From assembly GCA_012511315.1 (NCBI GenBank), contig JAAZGI010000002.1:1-11885 (forward strand): a stretch of DNA of 11,885 bases. The letters run 5' to 3'. This DNA is from Clostridium sp. GTDB taxonomy: Bacteria > Bacillota > Clostridia > Clostridiales > Clostridiaceae. Under the pieces are notes generated by a model that saw only the letters and a list, made by a program, of their open reading frames with translations, searched no databases and was not told the DNA's origin. Shown piece by piece: positions 1 through 6,310 of the stretch. Each line of letters opens with the position of its first letter. The stretch's first letter is position 1. The position numbers were made by a program, and so were the translations under genes.

Positions 1-94
1 ATAGTGACAGACCTTTATTAAATATTCCGTTGTTGCATATCCTATGGGAACCTGCCCTGACCTCTAAGCAAAACAATCAGCTTATTTACTGGGC

Positions 95-1072
95 TTATTT
101 AGGGTCAATCACACGACTGGCTAAATCCAAGAAGTTCTCGTGAGCTATTTTTTGAAGATCAACATCGGAGAATCCTCTCTTTTTGAGCTTACTCATCAAG
201 TTCGCTGTTTTAGAAAAATCTTCCAAGCCCTTAGTCGTATTGGCATCTGAAGCAAAGCTTCCCGTCGTCTCGCTAGACAAATATTCAAAAAAGTCAAAGC
301 CTAGAGCCACTCTCTCGATACCAATAAGATCTACGATATGCTCGAGATGATCAATCAAACGATCCACCGTCCGGTGTTCAGGATTTAAGTCCACAAATTG
401 ATGAAAGGCATTGATTCCAACTAAACCATTTCGATTACCAATCATTTTAATTTGATCATCAGTCAAGTTTCTTGGTACATCGCAAAGAACCCTTGCATTA
501 GAATGACTCGCTATGACTGGTCCATCGGTTATGGCCATGATGTCATAAAAGGTTTGATCGTTGGCATGGGATACATCCAATATCATACCCAAGTCGTTGA
601 TGATTCGAACAGCTTCGGCTCCTTTTTCAGTTAGTCCTCGGTTCCGATTACCTCCGGCACCAGTGGCCAAAGCATTTTCTTCATTCCAAGTTAAACTAAC
701 ATGACGAAAGCCAAATTGATATAAAGCATACAGCATATCAAGGTTTTCCCCAATGGAGCTAATCCCCTCAAGACCAAGCATCACAGCCAATTTGTTTTCT
801 TTAACCGCTTGATTGAAGTCATCGGTCCTTAGCATAACCTGTAGAAAATCTTTTGAATCGTGGATTTCTTTACTCATGGCAAGTATTGTTTCCTTGAGCC
901 GTTCACTGGGTCTCTTATCGTGGGGCGGGTCTGTCCATACGACAAAGATGCCGCCGGTCATATCGCCTTTTTTAAATCGATCCAAGTGATGATTCCGTAT
1001 AATGTTTCGCTGACCCTCTAAACTTTTTATGGTCACGTCGGTCCAAATATCGCCATGTATGTCAAATATCAT
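95..1072 (-). CDS. Membrane-dipeptidase family (peptidase M19) zinc dipeptidase
   Basis: A 325-residue protein of the renal/membrane dipeptidase family, which hydrolyses dipeptides (often with a D-residue at the C-terminal side) using two zinc ions. The metal site is complete by comparison with the family: His6 and Asp8 in DIHGD, bridging Glu102 in GLEG, His169 in DVSH and His190 in ASHSN. The His169-to-His190 distance of 21 residues equals that of the mammalian enzyme. Asp260 in GFDF fits the catalytic aspartate. There is no signal peptide or membrane segment, so the enzyme is cytoplasmic. The ATG at 1072 follows an AAGGGAT ribosome site. The gene lies 52 bases after the DUF819 membrane gene with no terminator between, so they are probably co-transcribed and the dipeptidase may cleave what that protein imports (inference). 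Substrate is not readable from the sequence. Confidence 0.93.
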   Translation of the reverse strand: MIFDIHGDIWTDVTIKSLEGQRNIIRNHHLDRFKKGDMTGGIFVVWTDPPHDKRPSERLKETILAMSKEIHDSKDFLQVMLRTDDFNQAVKENKLAVMLGLEGISSIGENLDMLYALYQFGFRHVSLTWNEENALATGAGGNRNRGLTEKGAEAVRIINDLGMILDVSHANDQTFYDIMAITDGPVIASHSNARVLCDVPRNLTDDQIKMIGNRNGLVGINAFHQFVDLNPEHRTVDRLIDHLEHIVDLIGIERVALGFDFFEYLSSETTGSFASDANTTKGLEDFSKTANLMSKLKKRGFSDVDLQKIAHENFLDLASRVIDPK

Positions 1073-1124
1073 ATTTTATCCCTTGCTGTTCGTTAAGTTA
1101 TGTTGAGTTTTCAGTAGGTTTTGG

Positions 1125-2345
1125 TTACATGTTCATTAGGAAGTTACCCATAAAGATTCCTAGGTAGTTTCCTATTACATAACCCAAAGTACCAGCTAAC
1201 ATGGTGGGTCCAATCAACTTGGTCCAGCCTTTAGCTATGGCCATAGCAACCGCTGTGGTTGGTCCGCCGATATTAGCATTGGAAGCTAATAAAATTTCTT
1301 CAAGATCAAACTTAAAGATTTTTCCAAGCCCCATGGTAATGAGTAGGTTGATTACAACAATGATTAATGTAAAGACGAGTAGAAGTGGAGCCGTGGACAA
1401 GATAACTGGTAAGGATGCAGGAACACCTATAACTACTAGGAATATGTAGATTAAGAAGGTACCAATTTCCTGAGCACCATGGATTCCAGCCATAAATTGA
1501 GGTGCAAAAGTAGCCAGCAACATGGTAAATGTTGTGATAAGAAGATACTTATTTCCTAACAATCCATTTGCAAGGTTCATAAAGAAGTTTTGATCTGCAC
1601 CGCTTGGAATTGCAGTAGATAGGAGCGCTCCAATTTCTGTAGATACCCAAACGATAATAAACGCTAAGGCAATAGCAAAGGCAATGTCTTTAAGAGAAAT
1701 GTCTTTTCTTCCCCAATACTGGGCTGCTCTAGTTTCACCTTCTGTGGTATCCACTTCAGCTTCAACTGCATCCATGTGAGGATGGTTGTATTTAGAAGCG
1801 ATAAATTTGATGGATGGAATGGCAAGAAGTACGAAGAAGAAGAGGGCCATTAAAAGGTTATCAGCTACAACTAAAGCTGAAATCCAAGACTCACCTGCTC
1901 CAAAGGATTCTGCCATTGCAGCAAAGTTAACGCCACCGCCAATATACGATCCGGTCATCATCGCTGCCATTTTATAAAGCTCTGGAATCGCCTTGTTTAA
2001 AAGGGCATAGGATACAAATACACCAACGATGGTACCCACCGAACTTAGCAAGAAGATCATCATAAAGCGACCACTTTCACGCCAAATTTTCTTAATGTTT
2101 GCATTGAACAGTAACAGTGGAATAGCTAAGGGAACAACGTATCCCCAAACTACATCATAAGTGGGAGCGTCCGTTGGAATCACGCTAAAGTTAGCCAATA
2201 GCATGGCGATTACTAAGCCGATGATTGCACCGGTCACCTTCCCTGCCCATTCGTAAGTTTGCTCTAAGTAAATACTTAATGCAGCAATACCAATGAGGAT
2301 GGACCATAGGGCCCAAGAGTTATCAGGACTAATAAATGAGTTCAT
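1125..2345 (-). CDS. DUF819 (YjcL-like) integral membrane protein, putative transporter
   Basis: A 406-residue, very hydrophobic protein with about ten predicted membrane segments and one charged cytoplasmic-type stretch near residues 183-218. It matches the DUF819/YjcL family. Each half carries a related glycine-rich motif: TGSYIGGGVN at residues 131-140 and SNANIGGPTTA at 355-365. This suggests two homologous halves, as in many secondary transporters. No substrate is established for the family to my knowledge. The ATG at 2345 sits seven bases after AGGAGG, and a near-consensus promoter lies about 140 bases upstream. The next gene is an M19 dipeptidase, so uptake of a dipeptide, cell-wall-derived peptide or related amino-acid compound is a reasonable inference, not a demonstration. 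Family membership is fairly certain; transport function is likely; substrate is unknown. Confidence 0.88.
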   Translation of the reverse strand: MNSFISPDNSWALWSILIGIAALSIYLEQTYEWAGKVTGAIIGLVIAMLLANFSVIPTDAPTYDVVWGYVVPLAIPLLLFNANIKKIWRESGRFMMIFLLSSVGTIVGVFVSYALLNKAIPELYKMAAMMTGSYIGGGVNFAAMAESFGAGESWISALVVADNLLMALFFFVLLAIPSIKFIASKYNHPHMDAVEAEVDTTEGETRAAQYWGRKDISLKDIAFAIALAFIIVWVSTEIGALLSTAIPSGADQNFFMNLANGLLGNKYLLITTFTMLLATFAPQFMAGIHGAQEIGTFLIYIFLVVIGVPASLPVILSTAPLLLVFTLIIVVINLLITMGLGKIFKFDLEEILLASNANIGGPTTAVAMAIAKGWTKLIGPTMLAGTLGYVIGNYLGIFMGNFLMNM

Positions 2346-2367
2346 TATATACCTCCTAAGGTTTGTT

Positions 2368-2388
2368 TTTGTAGAAATCGTCTACAAA
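2368..2388 (-). promoter_or_regulatory. Leader hairpin just upstream of the DUF819 ribosome site
   Basis: Perfect 8-bp inverted repeat, TTTGTAGA and TCTACAAA, around a five-base loop. It lies in the untranslated leader of the DUF819 mRNA and ends ten bases before the AGGAGG (2352-2357). It could be an mRNA stem that influences ribosome access or stability, or a DNA operator. Nothing in it is complementary to the Shine-Dalgarno sequence, so direct occlusion is not supported. Confidence 0.55.
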
Positions 2389-2485
2389 TAAAATGATAAA
2401 GCAAATTAAGCCATGTTGCAATTAAATAATCCTTGGTATGACATTATAAAATCGAAATAGTTTAATTTATTATCATAATAAGCTC

Positions 2486-2514
2486 ATTATACTTCGATTG
2501 ATAATATATATCAA
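2486..2514 (-). promoter_or_regulatory. Sigma-A-type promoter for the DUF819-dipeptidase operon
   Basis: On the minus strand, a -35 box TTGATA (2514 to 2509) and a -10 box TATAAT (2491 to 2486) are separated by exactly 17 bases. This is one mismatch from the sigma-A consensus. It predicts a transcription start near 2479 and an untranslated leader of roughly 130 bases before the DUF819 start codon. A second TATAAT on the same strand at 2448-2443 has no recognisable -35 partner. Confidence 0.75.
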
Positions 2515-2519
2515 TCAAA
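2493..2519. promoter_or_regulatory. Palindromic operator candidate overlapping the DUF819 promoter
   Basis: GATTGATA at 2496-2503 and TATCAATC at 2509-2516 form a perfect 8-bp inverted repeat around five bases. Two further matching pairs outside a single mismatch extend it to 2493-2519. The right arm contains the -35 box and the left arm reaches into the promoter spacer, so a bound dimeric regulator would block RNA polymerase. The half-site resembles an FNR/CRP-type TTGAT, but the spacing is three bases too long for that family. The regulator is not identified. Confidence 0.55.
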
Positions 2520-2560
2520 ACATGTTTTTCCCACAAAAATCCAAGGACCCTCACTTTAAC

Positions 2561-2598
2561 ATTGAGTCTTAAAGCCCATATTTCAAAAAAGACTTAAT
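2561..2598 (+). repeat. Imperfect 10-bp hairpin in the spacer
   Basis: ATTGAGTCTT (2561-2570) and AAGACTTAAT (2589-2598) can pair over ten positions as plus-strand RNA, with one G-U pair, around an 18-base loop. On the minus strand one pair becomes an A-C mismatch. Its loop carries AAAGCCCATA, a near copy of the arm of the neighbouring inverted repeat. It lies upstream of the DUF819 promoter, so it is not part of that leader. Function unknown. Confidence 0.4.
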
Positions 2599-2605
2599 TC
2601 TGACA

Positions 2606-2657
2606 AAACCCATAAAGAAGAAGGTTATTTTACTTAACCATCTACGTTTATGGGTTT
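2606..2657. repeat. 11-bp perfect inverted repeat with nested stem
   Basis: AAACCCATAAA (2606-2616) and TTTATGGGTTT (2647-2657) are exact reverse complements separated by 30 bases. Inside, GGTTA (2623-2627) and TAACC (2635-2639) form a second stem, giving a two-tier structure. Read on the minus strand, the 3' arm ends in four U residues about 210 bases after the ddl stop, so it may act as a weak terminator for the housekeeping operon. No ORF overlaps it. Confidence 0.5.
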
Positions 2658-2800
2658 CATCATTTCTTTTCTATATTGTTAGCGTTCATTATTCACAGCA
2701 TGATTTTAATTAGCATTTTTTTCTATGAATTGAATGTATTAATTGAACTGATTGTTTGAATGTGCTCTGGCATTTTAATTTTTTGACTAGACACTGCGTT

Positions 2801-2815
2801 AGATTAAGTTAATCT
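2801..2815. repeat. 15-bp palindrome AGATTAA-G-TTAATCT
   Basis: A perfect 7+1+7 palindrome about 50 bases past the end of ddl. The one-base centre makes it more like a protein-binding site than an RNA hairpin. No promoter element is recognisable beside it, and chance occurrence in AT-rich DNA is possible. Confidence 0.3.
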
Positions 2816-2864
2816 CTGCTTTTGCAATAAATCTAGCCACCCTTTTTTTTGCAATTTCTGCTGA

Positions 2865-3803
2865 CTAAACACCACGAACTTGATCTTTGTCCCAGCGCCG
2901 CAGTGACGCCCGAATGATTTCTTCAACTAACTGGGTATAACTCATACCAATACTTTTAGCACTCTTAGGAATCAATGAAGTGGGGGTCATCCCCGGTAGT
3001 GTATTCATTTCTAAGACATAGGGAATTCCATCTTGTAAAATTAAATCCACTCGCCCATAGACGGAACATTTTAAAGCATTATATGTGGCCAAAGAGATCT
3101 CATTGATTGAATTCTGTAAATCCTCCGGCAAATGAATCACTTCTTCCTTTGCTCCACCATGGGCTTCTTCTTGATACTTTGCTGTATAATCAAAAAAACC
3201 ATCTGGCGGCATAATTGAAATGGTGGGCAAAACCCTTCCTTCGAGAATCGGTACCGTTAATTCTTCCCCTGAAATAAACTCCTCCACCATGACCTCCGAA
3301 TCAACGGATAGAACTTTTTCGATGCATTCTTGAAAGTGTTTTTCATCCTCACAAATAAAAGTCATTACCGAGGACCCACCACTATTCGGTTTAACAACCA
3401 CTTTGCCTTTTTGCTGGAGAAAAGGAATTGCTAAGTCTGACAAGTTATCGCCTTCTTTAATGGTAATCCAATCCGCCGTCGTGATCCCTCGACCCCGCAA
3501 AACAACTTTGGCTAAATCTTTATCCATGGCAATGGCTGAACTTTTAACATCAGACCCAGAATAAGGAATTCCCATTGCATCTAAAATACTTTGTATTTGT
3601 CCGTCTTCTCCATACTTTCCATGAAGAGCCAGTAAAGCGAACTCAATTCCATTGCACTTATCCATCACATCATATTTGGTATCCAAAATAATTGGAACCA
3701 CCTCATACTTATTCGGATCAATGCTTGCAAGCATGTTGCCGCCTGTTTTCAAGGAAACTTCCCGCTCAGCGGAAATCCCTCCCATTAGAACACCTATTTT
3801 CAT
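2865..3803 (-). CDS. ddl: D-alanine--D-alanine ligase
   Basis: A 312-residue ATP-grasp ligase that joins two D-alanines in the cytoplasm for the peptidoglycan precursor. Motifs run in order: GGISAEREVS (8-17, Glu13 matching the catalytic glutamate), HGKYGEDGQIQ (61-71), the nucleotide/loop motif KPNSGGSSV (138-146), YTAKY in the omega loop (206-210), and LEMNTLPGMTPTSLIPKSA (264-282) at the metal and substrate site. Tyr210 corresponds to the tyrosine typical of D-Ala-D-Ala enzymes, whereas phenylalanine marks D-lactate-forming ligases. Ordinary vancomycin-sensitive-type precursors are therefore expected (inference from family). The ATG at 3803 follows AAGGGGAAG. It is the last gene of the queG-plsC-nth-ddl run, 61 bases after nth. 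That gap holds a TATAAT (3829 to 3824) without a matching -35 box. Length is typical of the short Ddl type. Confidence 0.97.
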   Translation of the reverse strand: MKIGVLMGGISAEREVSLKTGGNMLASIDPNKYEVVPIILDTKYDVMDKCNGIEFALLALHGKYGEDGQIQSILDAMGIPYSGSDVKSSAIAMDKDLAKVVLRGRGITTADWITIKEGDNLSDLAIPFLQQKGKVVVKPNSGGSSVMTFICEDEKHFQECIEKVLSVDSEVMVEEFISGEELTVPILEGRVLPTISIMPPDGFFDYTAKYQEEAHGGAKEEVIHLPEDLQNSINEISLATYNALKCSVYGRVDLILQDGIPYVLEMNTLPGMTPTSLIPKSAKSIGMSYTQLVEEIIRASLRRWDKDQVRGV

Positions 3804-3864
3804 GACTTCCCCTTTGTTCCTTTATTATAATTAATTTATTTCAAGTCGTGGCCTATGAATTAAG

Positions 3865-4539
3865 TTATTTAATCTTGACCGATTTATTCTTAGCTGCTTT
3901 ATTGATCTTTTTATAATATTGACAGTAGTCTGTAATTGGGCATTCTTCACATTTCGGATTACGTGCTGTGCAACAGCGACGCCCGTGGAAAATCAACAAA
4001 TGATGAGCTTCGATCCAAAGCTCCTTATCCAGCGCCTTCATCAAAGCTTGCTCGGTACGATGAACGTCCTTTTCATTAGTAATGCCAATTCGGTTGGCTA
4101 AACGAAACACATGAGTATCCACTGCAATGGCCGGTACATTAAAAGCTGTGGCTAGCACCACATTGGCAGTTTTCCGCCCCACCCCGGGTAGCGTGATTAA
4201 TTCTTCCATGGTCTTCGGCACTTCTCCATCAAAGCGTGAAATTAACTCGCGCACTAATTTATAGATGTTGTTGCCCTTGGTTTTGTACAGGCCGATGGTT
4301 TTAATCAGATCTTGAATCTCTCCCACTGATAGCTCCAACCAATCTTCTGGACCTGGCCTTGTTTCATACAAGGCTGGCATGACTTTATTGACTTGAACAT
4401 CCGTAGTTTGAGCTGATAAAACGGTGGATACCAGAAGTTGAAAAGGAGTTGAATGAATCAACTCGCAATGAGCTGCTGGATAAGTTTCACGGAGTAAATC
4501 AATAATTTCTTTGTCTTTATTCTTCATCTTATTAATCAT
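3865..4539 (-). CDS. nth: Endonuclease III (DNA glycosylase/AP lyase)
   Basis: A 224-residue base-excision-repair enzyme that removes oxidised pyrimidines and cleaves the abasic strand. The helix-hairpin-helix LPGVGRKTA (117-125) carries catalytic Lys123, and Asp141 lies in VDTH. The 18-residue spacing equals that of the E. coli enzyme (Lys120/Asp138). The C-terminal [4Fe-4S] loop is intact: Cys190, 197, 200 and 206 in C-X6-C-X2-C-X5-C. The start is uncertain. The ATG at 4539 overlaps the end of plsC by eight bases, but the only GAGG (4544-4541) is one base from it. A second ATG at 4527, giving MKNKDKE, has the same GAGG 13 bases upstream. Neither spacing is ideal, and translational coupling to plsC is likely. 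The product is the same apart from four residues. Confidence 0.97.
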   Translation of the reverse strand: MINKMKNKDKEIIDLLRETYPAAHCELIHSTPFQLLVSTVLSAQTTDVQVNKVMPALYETRPGPEDWLELSVGEIQDLIKTIGLYKTKGNNIYKLVRELISRFDGEVPKTMEELITLPGVGRKTANVVLATAFNVPAIAVDTHVFRLANRIGITNEKDVHRTEQALMKALDKELWIEAHHLLIFHGRRCCTARNPKCEECPITDYCQYYKKINKAAKNKSVKIK

Positions 4540-5281
4540 TCCTCATTTCTTTTTCAGCAGATGTGGACTCTATCTTTGATACTAGATCACTATAGACGCC
4601 TTGGTAGGCAGGTCTTAAGTTTTTTGCAATCTGGCCCATAATCTGATTTAAAGCTCGCTCATCATATTCATGGCGATCTTCTCCTGGATTTTTCCCTACC
4701 AAGTGAAAAGGCTTGCCGATTATAAGGTCTACTGTTCCTTCATGAAACCGCTCTTTACTCATCTGATTACCTGGATCAATAGGAACAACCTCTTCAGTTC
4801 CCATTAAGGCAATAGGAACAATAGGGGCTTTTGACATGCGAGCAATCAAGGTAATCCCTTTTTTCGCTTCGTTTAAAGACCCTGTACGTGATCGCGTTCC
4901 CTCTGGAAAAATCATGACTGATTCTCCACCTTTTAAAGTATTGATAATCCGCTTCATCGACTCTAAATCAGCTGAATTTGGTTTGATATCAATGGTTTTA
5001 ATGAGGGTCTTGAAAAAATTAGTAAACTTATCGTCACTAAGTTTAACGCCTGCCACAAAGTGAGGATCGAACTTCTTTTTCAGCAGTCGCATCAAAACTA
5101 TGCCATCTAAATTGGACAAATGGTTGGCTATGAAAATACAAGGTGACGAGATAGAGTCTAGATGTTGCTGTCCTTTGATATTGATCGTCACTTTTTTCTT
5201 AAGCTGTCGATCAATGTAAATATGAGCCAGCTTTTGCTGGATGCTCAAGGGTAGGAACGAAAATAAATCCATTAGCTTCAT
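4532..5281 (-). CDS. plsC: 1-acyl-sn-glycerol-3-phosphate acyltransferase (PlsC/LPLAT family)
   Basis: A 249-residue acyltransferase of the lysophospholipid family, expected to acylate lysophosphatidic acid to phosphatidic acid at the cytoplasmic membrane face. The catalytic H-X4-D is NHLSNLD (His54, Asp59), the phosphate-binding block is FPEGTRSRTG (125-134), and APIVPIALMGTEE (152-164) is the fourth conserved block. No strong membrane helix is visible, so attachment is probably peripheral through the hydrophobic N-terminus. The ATG at 5281 has AGAGGTG upstream. The gene begins 12 bases after the queG stop, and its end overlaps the nth start. Homologous LPLAT proteins can use other acceptors, so the exact substrate is inferred. 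Confidence 0.9.
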   Translation of the reverse strand: MKLMDLFSFLPLSIQQKLAHIYIDRQLKKKVTINIKGQQHLDSISSPCIFIANHLSNLDGIVLMRLLKKKFDPHFVAGVKLSDDKFTNFFKTLIKTIDIKPNSADLESMKRIINTLKGGESVMIFPEGTRSRTGSLNEAKKGITLIARMSKAPIVPIALMGTEEVVPIDPGNQMSKERFHEGTVDLIIGKPFHLVGKNPGEDRHEYDERALNQIMGQIAKNLRPAYQGVYSDLVSKIESTSAEKEMRND

Positions 5282-5293
5282 GATTTCACCTCT

Positions 5294-6310
5294 TTATAAT
5301 TTATCGGGCTCTCCCGTTGTTTTTAGTTTAATATATGCCTCCTGAACCATTGGCGATCCGCTCTCTAAAGTCTCAGGTAGCTCGCCTTTATTAGCAAGGG
5401 CAACCAAGGCATTTCTAGATAAAAGAGCTTTTCCTCGCCAACCGGCTGAAGTTATGGCATATTTGTTTTTAAAAAGACTCTTTGATAAATTTAAAAGCTC
5501 CTGTAAATCAGGGCTACTCATATAATCAAAGGGTTTAAAGTCGATTAGCCCTCGATGGCCTTTATCCCGGTTAAAGGGGCAAACCATCTGACAGGTATCA
5601 CAGCCAAATAGTCGACCATTTAAGGAAAGAAGTTGTTCACCTGATAGTTGTTTTTGTTGAGTCAAGGAGGACAAACAGCTGGTTGTATCCACGTAATCTG
5701 ACCCTAATATCGATACGGGACAGGCTTTTATACAATTTTGACAGGTTCCACACTGATCATAGTTACCAGGTTTACTAAATTTTTGATTAACCGTTAGGGG
5801 TAAATTTGTTTGGATTTCACCTAAAAACACGTAACTACCAAATTCTTCCGTAATAAGAGTGGAATTACGCCCTAAAAAACCAACTCCAGCCAAAGCAGCA
5901 ATTAACCGCTCTGGTAATTGATTGCTATCAACAAAACCTTTGGCTTCATAACCCAAGTCCTCAATGAACTGACAGATTTGATCTAAATAGCTTTGCACCA
6001 CTTGGTGATAGTCTTTACCACGAACATAGATTGAAAAGTTCGCTTGGCCTTTGGACGTTACATCATGGGCATAGGGAAAAGCAATGCTAATAAAGTGAGC
6101 AGATAGTTTACATTTCTCCTCCGTCTTGCCAGTCTCAAAAGGAGATACAACATGTTCCGGGCGTTGATTAAAATAGCTTTGATAGTTTTTAACCACTTGA
6201 CCATGGGTGAAACCAAATAGCTTTAATCCCAGTCCCTTGATAAACTCTTCTAACTGAAGCTGAATCGTCTCATTAGAGGGATTCAGCTTATTTAATTCTT
6301 TCTTTTCCAT
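5294..6310 (-). CDS. queG: Epoxyqueuosine reductase
   Basis: A 338-residue cobalamin- and iron-sulfur-dependent reductase that performs the last step of queuosine formation in tRNA, converting epoxyqueuosine to queuosine. A bis-[4Fe-4S] ferredoxin domain is clear: Cys187, 190, 193 and 197 (C-X2-C-X2-C-X3-CP), then Cys237, 240 and 244, with Cys212 between. Asp128 in VDSNQLPER fits the catalytic aspartate, followed by the family block GVGFLGRNSTLI (142-153). The C-terminus ends in a short HEAT-like stretch, so the length lies between the minimal and long forms of the family. The ATG at 6310 is the earliest possible, because an in-frame TGA lies a few codons upstream. It has no good ribosome site and overlaps the preceding gene by 19 bases, so translation is probably coupled. 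No other queuosine gene is in the window. Confidence 0.94.
   Translation of the reverse strand: MEKKELNKLNPSNETIQLQLEEFIKGLGLKLFGFTHGQVVKNYQSYFNQRPEHVVSPFETGKTEEKCKLSAHFISIAFPYAHDVTSKGQANFSIYVRGKDYHQVVQSYLDQICQFIEDLGYEAKGFVDSNQLPERLIAALAGVGFLGRNSTLITEEFGSYVFLGEIQTNLPLTVNQKFSKPGNYDQCGTCQNCIKACPVSILGSDYVDTTSCLSSLTQQKQLSGEQLLSLNGRLFGCDTCQMVCPFNRDKGHRGLIDFKPFDYMSSPDLQELLNLSKSLFKNKYAITSAGWRGKALLSRNALVALANKGELPETLESGSPMVQEAYIKLKTTGEPDKL

Larger units (their letters stand above)
2346..2864. other. 519-bp gene-free regulatory region between ddl and the DUF819 gene
   Basis: No credible coding frame is present. On the minus strand, from high to low coordinate, the stretch holds a short palindrome (2801-2815), an 11-bp inverted repeat with a nested stem (2606-2657), a second hairpin (2561-2598), a sigma-A-type promoter with an overlapping palindrome (2486-2519), an AT-rich leader, and a hairpin just ahead of the DUF819 ribosome site (2368-2388). 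I see no classic terminator with a long U-tract directly after ddl. The 2606-2657 structure could serve weakly as one, since its minus-strand 3' arm ends in four U residues. Confidence 0.7.

Noticed and set aside
3..143. Plus-strand open frame entering from the left edge
   Set aside because: It runs antisense into the dipeptidase 3' end, has no visible start, and matches nothing I recognise; it is likely chance.
2406..2444. 12-codon upstream ORF in the DUF819 leader
   Set aside because: It has no ribosome binding site, has no recognisable amino-acid pattern, and overlaps a possible -10 sequence.
2496..2516. FNR-type operator over the DUF819 promoter
   Set aside because: The half-sites TTGAT/ATCAA are separated by seven bases instead of four.
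4836..5063. Plus-strand open frame inside plsC, and similar plus-strand frames inside other genes
   Set aside because: These are antisense shadows of well-supported minus-strand genes, with no ribosome sites and no recognisable protein motifs.
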